From: Thunnus maccoyii
Taxonomy: Eukaryota; Chordata; Actinopteri; Scombriformes; Scombridae
Assembly (NCBI RefSeq): GCF_910596095.1
Contig: NC_056538.1
Span: 33,599,922 to 33,663,921 of the forward strand
Length of the DNA stretch: 64,000 bases
Reading direction: 5' to 3'
Positions 55,104 to 64,000 of the stretch are shown one piece after another (positions within the stretch are counted from its first letter, which is position 1; each line of letters starts with the position of its first letter). Position numbers and translations under genes: made by a program. Under the pieces are notes generated by a model. It had not been told where the DNA came from. It made no database searches and was given only the letters and a program-made list of their open reading frames with translations.

Positions 55104-57047
55104 TCACGCTTCCTGATTATCAGAGCAGGAAGTCATTCCTAAATGGTCCAAATTCAAGTGAAAGTCCGAGATGATTAAACTGTTGGACTCGTGATGTTTT
55201 CAGTGAGTTTTATCTGCAGAAACACACTCAGCAGAGTAGAAAAACTGCTTCATCTGCTCTCTGGAAGTAGAAAAATGACTGAACTTCTTCCAGGATTCAG
55301 CTGAGCTGCAGAGATGTTAAAACAGATTCACAATCAGGATCACGATCAGTTTTACCGGCCAAGTATGTTTACGCGTGCAAGGAATTTGAGTCCGGTTTCT
55401 AGTGGCTCTCGATGGAAGATACACAAACACAAACAAGCCAGAAACAAGGACGACGAAGCCGAACTGAGATACATAAACATTTAACATGTTATACACGAGC
55501 CAGTAGGTGAAACAACAGAAACAAGATGATTGAATCAGTGAAGTTTCTGACAGATGTGATGATGTTTCCCAAAGATCCAACAGCACAGTTTAATGAATGA
55601 GTTTAATGAGTTCTAGCAGAGCTTCAGCTTGCGGCTGCATCGACAGCGTCAGTGTTTAGAGGTCATTTAGACTCAGATTTGGTGGTTTTGACTGTTTACA
55701 CCAAACCGCACAAACCGCTCGAACCGCTCAGCGTCAAGACGGCATCAGAGGAGGATGACAGATAACATCACTTCAAGATAAATCATTTCATCATAAGTTC
55801 TTTTCTTCAGAGATGACTCTCTGCTGCAGGAATGTGGAGGTTAGAAAACACTTATCGAAGCTCATCAGATACTTTAGAGACGGTTTTAACTGACTGATGT
55901 TACAGAAACATGAAAACTGTTGCAGCAGATGAAGTGATGAAGGAGGAAAAGATGAAGATGCACATGGATGAACAGAAACAGGCTGTTGAAGTCTTTTTTA
56001 AATGAATCATTTAGTTTGTAAAATGTCATGAATGAAAAACGTCCTCTCGACAGTTATCAGAGTCTGAAGTGATGCTTTCAAATGTCTTTTTCTGTCTGTA
56101 CAAAAACATATTCAGTATTATTATCCAGTTGCCTCATGGGAAACGTAGGATCCAGGATATCTCCACCTCCGCTGCTCAGACTCTTCTGTTTTTAATTTGT
56201 CAGTAAGCCCAGATACTCTGTGAACGAGTCGTTGAATCACTGCAGGACTGATTCAAACATGAAGTTAAAAAAAAACACAATAAACCACAAATAAAACAGC
56301 AGAAGCTTTTTATTAAGGATGAAACGCATCCTTAAAACATTCTCACACTCAGCTAGTGCTGAAACAATTAGTTGATTAGTTGATCTGCAACTATTTTAAT
56401 CATTGATTATTGGTTTAAGATGACTGAAAGCAAAAAAAAAGCCAAATATTTACTGGTTGCAGCTTCTCAGAAGTGAGTTTTACTGGTTTTACTGGTTTTC
56501 TTTGTCTTTATTTGATGATAAACTGAATCTTTTGGTTCTGGACTGTTTGAACGTTTCCAGCTTGGTTTTAGGAAATCGTGATGAACATTTTTCACTATTT
56601 ATTGACACTTTCTGACAGATGATTAATTAAGAAAGTAATCGGCAGGTTAATCAATAATGGTGCGAGGTGTGAACAACAGCATGAGACACGCGTGCAGCTG
56701 AGGTCAAAGGTCACAAACACGTGAAACTGAAGGACAGAGGAGAGCTGCTCGTCCTCTCTCTCGCTGCCACCTTTGATTAAAACCACTCTGGTTCTGGATG
56801 TTTGGAGGCGGAGCCTGGACCGCGCCCGGCGGCGGTCAGCAGAGGCCCAGGAGTCCTCGGCTCTGTCCGTCACACTATCGCTGTCCTTTCCGCTCCTATT
56901 GTTTGTGTCCAGAAGCTTCCGCGATGCCCTGCGACCCTCTTGAAGAAAACAGCACCGCCGTGGGCTTCCTGAGCCTGCCGCTGGGGCTGCTGGGTATTTA
57001 TGGAACCAACACCGCTGAATCACTTCCCACTTCACCCTGCCCGCTGG

Positions 57048-57110
<63 letters not shown>

Positions 57111-59540
57111 GTGGACTGGGAGCGGATGTTGTTCATGTTGTTGGTTTCCAGTCTCACCAGCTCAGGACACACTGCTGCTGCCAGAAATAGACACACACAC
57201 ACACACACACACTTAATCAACATCGCTCACTTTTGTTACAAACTGTTTTTCGTAACCATGGAAACAGTCCATAGTTAGCTCTTTTCCACTGTAAGCTGGA
57301 TCTTTCTGACCTGAACTGTGAAGAAGCTCTTGTGTGTGAGTTTGGTTCTTCTTCTGTTTTACAAACTGGAACATTTCATAAACTCATCATGTACATCAGC
57401 GTTCAGGTTCAACCGCCGGACAGTTTCTTCTTCACTACTTTTCATTAACGAGCCTTTAAACAACACAGTGGAAACTCAGGCCTATATGTTTTGTTTATTT
57501 CTTTTAATTCTGTTACGTCCAGAGGATGAGGGAAGTAACGATAAAAATTAACCCGAGGAAAAGGAAGAGAGGGAAACAGATGTGAATGAAATAAAGAATT
57601 TATTTACAATATAAACAAAAGATCAGTGTTTCGCAGGAATTTCCAATAACACCGACTGGAAAACCGACTTCTTCTTTGAAAGGAAGAGGCCGGTCTACCA
57701 ACGGACAAACGTAAACTACGTTAAGCTAAAGTTAAAAAACAATCACCATCCTACTGATCCCAGTACACGAGCACTGGAGGATGGTTAACTGTCACACATG
57801 CTGCCAACTGGCTCCAGGTCTCCATGTCTTATTCACCACCAGTATGATCCACCAGTAGGGAGGCGGGGGGGAAACACACACATCCACAACACTACAGCCC
57901 TAACAGTTCATTTAAAAATAAAGTTGATTTCTAACAGTTTAGGATTGTATCTGCTGGCAGATGATACTCATTTAGCTTAAAATGACTCATAAGTGAATAT
58001 ACAGTATGTTTTATTTATAATGTTCTGGTCCAATAGGCTGAAGGAATTAAGAGTTGACACATGAAAGGATGATGAGGATGCGTCTCCTGCTGTGGGAGCA
58101 GTAACACACTCACACACGTCTTAACTTTCATTTGTTCTCTACAGTAAATTTGTGAAAAATTATGTAAAAGTCTTGATGTAAATTATGAAAATACAAACTT
58201 CAGCTTTCTTAGGAGGGCCCAACATTTTTTGTTAGAGGGGCAGATTTGGCCCATGAGCCAGGTATTTGTCCACCGCAGCTGTATGTCATTAAAAAGGCGA
58301 CAGCGGGACGACACACAGTAACGGAGGAAGCAGCAGTGAGTCTCCCTCCGCTGTCTGACTAACACGCTTTAGATGGTTTGTTACACAGAACCGTCTGAGA
58401 AGTCGTCCATGCAGGCGCGTTCACAAACAATACTTGGCAGGTGATTGGATGAAACCGTCACAAGATCATGTGAGAATGCTCACAGGAAGCTGATTGGTTC
58501 AGACACAAACGTGTAACTTAAAGAAGATGGATTCTCGTGTGAACACATTTAGTCTGACTGACGCTAACAGACTCACTGGAAGAAACTTGCTAGCCTAGCA
58601 ACATTAATGCTACAAACAACCCAGAATGCATCACTCTCTGTAGGAGATTGCATTTTCTGCCCACGTTCCCTCATTTTACTAAACTCTTTTCTGTTTTATT
58701 TCAGTTTTAATTCTATCTGTACTGAATGTTTTCATTGTGAAGAGATCTGTGTCTCAGCTGCAGTTAAACATATTTAAATGTTTCCACACAGTTTCATATG
58801 AATCCAGATAAGATTTTGGATGTGAAGCTGCTCTCAGATCAGTTTGTACCTGAGTCTCTTATCAGTGTTTGCACACTGAAAGTTGTCATGAGATAATGAG
58901 AGTTAAAGTTCAGAGGAAACAAGCAAAGTGACTTCGTATTTAAACATTAAGAACGTCTCCATGAATCATTACAGCTCAGTAAAAACCTCCAGCTGCCTGC
59001 GTTAATGTTTGACCAGTTTATGAGCTTGTGTCTTACTGGTTTATGGCTGTGCGACATCAGCTGGTTTATAACTGGGAGTGGCTGCATCTGTACATACATG
59101 GGCCTACAGCATCAGCACTGTCGTCATGGTTACCTGCAGGTTAACACACCTTCAGCGCTGATTTAGAGCAGCTGACCTGAACTATGTTTGACATGAGCAC
59201 ATGGATGCTTTCACCTGCCAGCCAATCAGAGAGCAGCATTTTCCTTAGGAGTCATTGGGCATGTTTTAGGGGTCCTTGAAAATATTCCAGGTGTCCTTGA
59301 GTGAGCAAATTCTCCATGAAATCCTCACTGATGAGGTACCGCAGGAGCCCGACTGATCTGCCCACACGGGGCTGATGGTCAGCTGATCTCTGTTAGCTTG
59401 GTGCTAAAACATTTCCACTTTCACAGCATCATGTGTTCACTGTATTTATTAGCTTAAATTACAGTTTTATTATTATTAAAATACAATAAATCATGGAGAT
59501 TGATGAATTAAATAAAAAGCTACCAAATTATTTCTGGGTT
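55104..59540. other. Non-coding stretch, no gene seen
   Basis: Contains a teleost repeat fragment at 55,320-55,440 (TTTTACCGGCCAAGTATG), (TG)n at 57,049-57,102 facing (CA)n at 57,190-57,211, and a GC-rich patch at 56,800-56,990 with an open frame on both strands. That patch has no clear splice pair or known motif, so I leave it uncalled. Confidence 0.4.
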
Positions 59541-59550
59541 TCTGCACCAT

Positions 59551-59656
59551 TAACTAGCTCAGTTAGCCCAGTTAGCTCAGTTAGCTCAGTTAGCCCAGTT
59601 AGCTCAGTTAGCCCAGTTAGCTCAGTTAGCTCAGTTAGCTCAGTTAGCTCTGCTAG
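59551..59656. repeat. 9-bp minisatellite
   Basis: About twelve tandem copies of TTAGCYCAG (GTTAGCTCA / GTTAGCCCA variants). The open frame across it (SSVSPVSS...) is an artefact. Confidence 0.9.
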
Positions 59657-59659
59657 CTA

Positions 59660-61571
59660 CTTTGTGCTGCAGCAGCTTCATGAAACACTTTAAGAGCTCT
59701 GATGTTGAACTGATCAGTCTGATCAGTTTATTAACTTATTAACATTCTTCACTAATGATCACAACTTTGCTTTGTGGGTCTGAAAGCTGATTTATTAACA
59801 TGAATTCAAACTTTTTCCACAATTATTCAACTATCAAAGTAGTTGCATATTCAGTTTCTGTTAATTGATTAATTAACTTATCTTTGCAGGTCTAATTTAA
59901 TCAATACTAGAATAATCAGCTTGTTCCACATCATGTAAAACTAGACTGTGTTTAATAGTCGACTCCACCGATGGTATTATAGTGTCATAAACACAATAAA
60001 ACAGACTTTATTCTACTGGAGTTTAACTATTTGGGCGGTTTTACAGCAGTTTTACAACTCAGCAGATGGTTACAAAGGGTGTGATCACATCAGTTTTATC
60101 TTCCTGGATTAACTGTTTGCAGTATAACTGGGTGGTGATGGACAGGTGGGTGAAATGTTATATAACCTGTGAGGAATATAAAACAAACAGAAAAGGAAAT
60201 GAGGGACTCCTCCTCTGTCCTCATCCTAAACTGACCCGGGCATCTCTCGCAGGAGGAGACGGATGTGTTTCCATGGTAACCGTCAACACCACATTATCAG
60301 ACCAGCCGTCATAAAGTGTAACTGACTTGAGTTCAGTCACAGATGGCAGAGAACACAACAGGTGTAAAACATTTCCAATTAAATTATACATTAAAAAAGG
60401 AAATTAAATGATTAAATGACACGATTAGCAAAACAGTCAGCTGGTGAAAAACAAATAACTTATCAATTAAACAATAAAAAAATTCGAATTTCAATTTGTT
60501 AATTAAAAAAATGTAATTAATGGTGTCAGTGTCATTTTATTTCTTATTTTAATTAATCATTAGTCAGAAATAATTTAATTTGTAAACTAACCTTACTAAC
60601 CTAATGTTGGCAAACCACAGAATGAATGTCAAACACAAAAAACACACACACACAAACAAACAAACAAAACAACAAAAGGCACAAAAGAAATTAAAGGGAC
60701 ATTTCAAACTTTTTACTGCACATATAAAAGTGCTGTTAATGGTATAACGTCAGTTATTTCAATATCAACAACATTTAAAATGTTTCTGCAAGAGAAAAGA
60801 AAAAATATATATATAAATACTGTATATTATGATTTAAAAATAGATTAAAACCATGTTTAACAGTAAGATAGACGGAAGACAGGAAGAAAAAAGAAAACAA
60901 ACAAGCAAAATAAAACAAGATAAGGGAACAGGATGGGAGTTAAATATGATATAATTTAGATATTTAGTCTTTAGCATCCCAGAGGGAGATTATTGCAGAC
61001 AGGAAACACAGATATGAACACAGCAACATTTGTTTTTTTGATTGTTTTTACATTTTAGATTGTCTGTTTTGTTTTGTTTTTTTCCATTTTATTTCATGTA
61101 TGAGATCAGACGTCTATCAGAGCTTCATCAGAAGGTACACGCTGATGAAGCTCTGGTAGATTAAAAGCTCAAAATAAACTGAAATACTGAATAAATCTGA
61201 GTGTTTGGACTCATTGATGCTTCCAGAACGTTACAAACATTTATCCAAGTGGAGCGATGGTCATCCTGCATGTCTGATAAATGGAAAACTAAAAAATGTC
61301 AGAAGTCTTGAGCATGAAAGTTAATTCGGAAACGCTATATATAACCACATAATCTTAACTCAAGGTCCAGTTTCTAGTATTTTTTGGGCATTTAACCACA
61401 TCACATGGTTTTCATCAGCAGACAGAATGGATGGAAGTGTTTGTTTGTTTTTGGATAATTTAACTTGAAGTTTGGAATTTTATCTAAAATATTTGTTGCC
61501 GAGCAGTTTAATGAGAAGGTTTGTTTTATTTGGTTGCCTAAAGTACCTTACACGTGTCCTTCTCTCCCCCA
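59660..61571. other. Non-coding stretch before the 61.6-kb gene
   Basis: AT-rich, with (CAAA)n near 60,645-60,670. Nothing coding seen. It ends in a pyrimidine tract (CTTCTCTCCCCCAG) that serves as the acceptor of the next exon. Confidence 0.45.
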
Positions 61572-61609
61572 GGTTCCTCCCTCCCTGCCCCCCCTCCCCC
61601 AGCTCCATC

Positions 61610-62088
61610 ATGCCCATCCTCAAAAACCTCCCAGTACGCCTGAAAGGCGGTGGTCCAACGCTAGAGAACGCCTTGATCCTGCGCAGGATGAGCCTCAACA
61701 TCACCCCCCACCACCACCACCACAACCCCTTCGACAATGACGATGACAGCATCCATGACAACGGGGGCCACGGCAACCACTGGTCGCCCGGCAGCTCGCT
61801 CCTTGACGGCGACGTGCCCAGAGACCGCAACCCGTTTGAGGACGAGGAGGATGAGAACGAGGCCAATGAGGGGAAGAAGGGGAAAGGAGGAGGAGGAGGA
61901 GGGTCAGTGAAGGGTTCCTTCAAGTTTACGTCCCCGCTGAAGACGCTGGGAAAGCTGGGGAAGAACCTGAGGGTGTCGGGGAGGAGCAAAGGAAGCGCTA
62001 CGCCCTCTCCGCAGGGGTCACAGGGAGCGCCCTCACCTGCAGAGAAGAAGAAGAGGGGGAGGAGAAGCTCTGAAGGAAGTCTGCTCAG
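61610..62088 (+). CDS. First coding exon of the 61.6-kb gene
   Basis: 479 nt, ending in phase 2. GC content is well above the surroundings. The start ATG has A at -3. The His run, both NPF motifs and the Gly run all lie in this exon. The other open frames over the same bases, one on each strand, are shadows, since only this frame joins the next exon. Confidence 0.7.
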
Positions 62089-63282
62089 GTAAACAGGGAC
62101 AAAATGTGTTAGGGTAAAGAGGGACAAACGCTGTTTTGTAAGGTTAGGAGGGATTATGGGGCTTTGTCAAGGTAAAGAGGGACAAGAGGACTCAGGGCAT
62201 TAGAGAAGGTAATGTATCAATGTATTGAGGGATCAGGGGTTTGTTGAGGTAAAGTGGGATAAAAAAGACTTTGTTCAGGTTTAGAGATATTGTGGAGGAT
62301 TCGAGGTAAAGTGGGAGTGGAGTTTGTCAAGGTAAATAAGGATCAGTGGAGTTTGTTGAGTTAAAGTGGGAAGATGGGATTTTTAAATAAAGTGGGATGA
62401 TAGGAGTTTATGGAAGTAAAGTGGTAAAATGGGATGATGGGAGTTTGTGGAGCTAAAGTGGGATCATGGAAGTTTGTGGAAGTAAAGTGGGATGATAGTT
62501 TGTGGAGCTAAAGTGGTAAAGTGGGATGATAGGAGTTTATGGAAGTAAAGTGGTAAATTGGAGTGATGGGAGTTTGTAAAGGTAAAGTGGGATGATGGGG
62601 GTTTGTAAAGGTAAAGTGGGATGATGGGGGTTTGTAAAGGTAAAGTGGGGTGATGGGAGTTTGTGGAGCTAAAGTGGGATGATAGGAGTTTATGGAAGTA
62701 AAGTGGTAAATTGGAGTGATGGGAGTTTGTAAAGGTAAAGTGGGATGATAGGAGTTTATGGAAGTAAAGTGATAAATTGGAGTGATGGGAGTTTGTAAAG
62801 GTAAAGTGGGATGATGGGGGTTTGTAAAGGTAAAGTGGGATGATGGGGGTTTGTAAAGGTAAAGTGGGATGATGGGAGTTTGTGGAGCTAAAGTGGTAAA
62901 GTGGGATGATGAGAGTTTATGGAAGTAAAGTGGTAAATTGGAGTGATGGGAGTTTGTAAAGGTAAAGTGGGGTGATGGGAGTTTGTGGAGCTGAAGTGGG
63001 ATAATGGGATTCACTTTCATTCTTTCCTTCCGGTCCCTCCCAGATTTGCGGGGAAATATCGCGACACCCTCAGCTCCCGTAAGGAGTCGCTCACCAATGG
63101 CGAGCTGAACTGTTCGGAGAGCGAGTGCGACACCACCAGCCGCCGCCTGTCCTTCATGAAGATGGTGGGTCTGGGGAAGCTGAAGAGGGAGTCCATGGCC
63201 GACCACTCGTCCCAGGGCCCTGAGGAGCAGCCGGTGAAGGAGGAGGTGGTGGAGGAGGTCAAACCCAGAGAGCCGCTGTCAG
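61610..63282 (+). CDS. N-terminal exons of an unidentified gene (possibly exocyst Sec6-like, EXOC3L/TNFAIP2 group)
   Basis: Two exons: ATG 61610 to 62088 (donor CAG-GTAAAC) and 63044-63282 (acceptor CCTCCCAG, donor CAG-GTAAGA). Joining in phase 2 is seamless (SLLR-FAGKY). About 239 residues are visible and the gene runs on past the window. The protein starts MPILKNLPVRL and is low in known folds: five His at about 35-39, two NPF motifs (NPFD, NPFE; NPF binds EH domains of endocytic proteins), acidic runs, a Gly run, a basic amphipathic stretch (FKFTSPLKTLGKLGKNLRV), and RRxS phosphorylation-like sites (RRSSEG, RRLSF). The end (EEVKPREPLS) resembles my memory of the region before the Sec6-like part of EXOC3L/TNFAIP2 proteins; this is a guess. 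Two acceptor AGs (61572, 61602) precede the ATG. Confidence 0.65.
62270..63010. repeat. Intronic minisatellite
   Basis: Fills most of the intron between the two coding exons. Units of about 28-30 bp vary around GGAGTTTGTAAAGGTAAAG plus TGGGATGAT. Two unit types (GTTTGTGGAGCTAAAG and GTTTATGGAAGTAAAG) alternate into a higher-order repeat. The 232-codon minus-strand frame over it is an artefact. Confidence 0.9.
63044..63282 (+). CDS. Second coding exon of the 61.6-kb gene
   Basis: 239 nt, phase 2 in and phase 1 out. It encodes FAGKYRDTLSSRKESLTNGE and later RRLSFMKMVGLGKLKRES, ending in an acidic stretch EEVVEEVKPREPLS. High GC and AG/GT borders set it off from the minisatellite just upstream. 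Confidence 0.7.
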
Positions 63283-64000
63283 GTAAGAACAGGAAATAAC
63301 AGAACAGATGCATACAGAGCAAACATTCACATTTTCTTTTACTGATTTCCTGGAAATTCCGTTAAAATCGTTGATACATTTGGACGGAAACCTGGATACT
63401 GACATCTACAATACAAGTACGTGCCGAGGCTGCGTTGGATATATGTTGCAGTAAGAGGAGTATGTCACATGACAGGGGGCTCAAGAAGCCTGCCTGAAGT
63501 GGCTCAAGCTTCATTTGTGATCGTCTGTTGCACGTTTCAGAACTAACATTATGATTTTTATAGTTTTTGTCACATTTTTTAGACTTCTACTTGTGTCGTC
63601 TCTTTGTTCTACAAAACTGAAAAAAGTTATGTTCAGTAAAGGAGGCTCTTGTTGATCTTTTATTGGAGAAACTCACTCAGCTGAGGAAAAACTTGATCAG
63701 ACCTTGAAAAACAAACTTTTCTTCCGGGGGTTTGACCCTGATGATGACACTGGCGGTCGATGTGTGTTGGCCTTGTTACAATCATATAGATGTGTCAACT
63801 ATGTTTGATTATTAGCAGTAAACAGTTGAGAAGCAGGCAGGAAATGTGCAGGGAGAGAAAGAGAAAGAGTTAAAATGACATGCGACAGAGATCTCCAGAT
63901 GGATTTGAGCTGGAAACGTTGTGGGTCATGTGATACATGTCTAAGCCTCCGAGGCACCGTTGACGTCCCAGCGTTTGGATTTTGTTACTTAAACACCTGA
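63283..64000 (+). other. Intron of the 61.6-kb gene, window end
   Basis: Starts with GTAAGA. No further exon, repeat end or RNA gene seen. Confidence 0.5.

Noticed and set aside
56798..57103. 101-codon frame in a GC-rich patch
   Set aside because: It ends in a TG microsatellite, has no convincing acceptor-donor pair, and the opposite strand is equally open.
62508..63206. 232-codon minus-strand frame rich in His, Pro, Thr and Ser
   Set aside because: Produced by the minisatellite, whose unit lacks minus-strand stops; the remainder is antisense to the second coding exon.

Overview
The window is vertebrate nuclear DNA, most likely from a ray-finned (teleost) fish. The support is small phase-matched exons with GT/AG borders inside long introns, an intron-containing tRNA-Arg(UCU), dense (TG)n tracts, many short dispersed repeats of teleost type, and no prokaryote-like gene packing. 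Most long open frames here are repeats or shadows.

Bases 1-32,240 are a tandem array of at least three related units. Unit 0 is cut by the window start: 1 to about 2,240 matches 28,214 to about 31,000. Unit A is 2,867-18,379 and unit B is 18,380 to about 32,240. Units A and B each carry one plus-strand gene for a type I membrane protein. The order is signal peptide, MANSC domain, two Kunitz domains, a Thr/Pro-rich stalk built from 33-nt exons, a transmembrane segment and, in A, a cytoplasmic tail. This recalls the hepatocyte growth factor activator inhibitor HAI-1/SPINT1, but I see no PKD or LDLRa domain. All junctions up to the transmembrane exon are phase 1. Gene A reads open over 11 exons (401 aa). 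Gene B reads open over 10 exons (329 aa) and stops just after its membrane anchor. Behind each gene lies a 3' UTR with AATAAA and, at the unit end, a minus-strand tRNA-Arg(UCU) locus, decayed in A and largely intact in B. Unit 0 and unit B also carry an unidentified broken minus-strand coding relic that unit A lacks.

The duplicates have diverged in structure more than in exon sequence. Gene A took foldback elements in introns 1 and 3, a 1.35-kb TIR element in the stalk-exon array, and a 437-bp insertion in its last exon that now supplies the final codons. Gene B amplified a stalk exon with its intron four times at about 208-bp spacing. In both copies Kunitz domain 2 lacks the partner cysteines equivalent to BPTI C14 and C38 and has a glycosylation sequon in the former inhibitory loop.

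Bases 32,260-61,570 hold no coding exon I can support, apart from a possible 13-nt coding end of a CpG-rich first exon at about 42,680-42,983. The rest is microsatellites, dispersed repeats, a duplicated block (52,151-52,690 / 54,242-54,825) with tRNA-Arg-like relics, and a hairpin insertion in one relic. At 61,610-63,282 two plus-strand exons start another gene. Its product has NPF motifs, basic patches and RRxS sites and continues beyond the window; an exocyst Sec6-like (EXOC3L/TNFAIP2) identity is only a guess. The intron between them is mostly a minisatellite.
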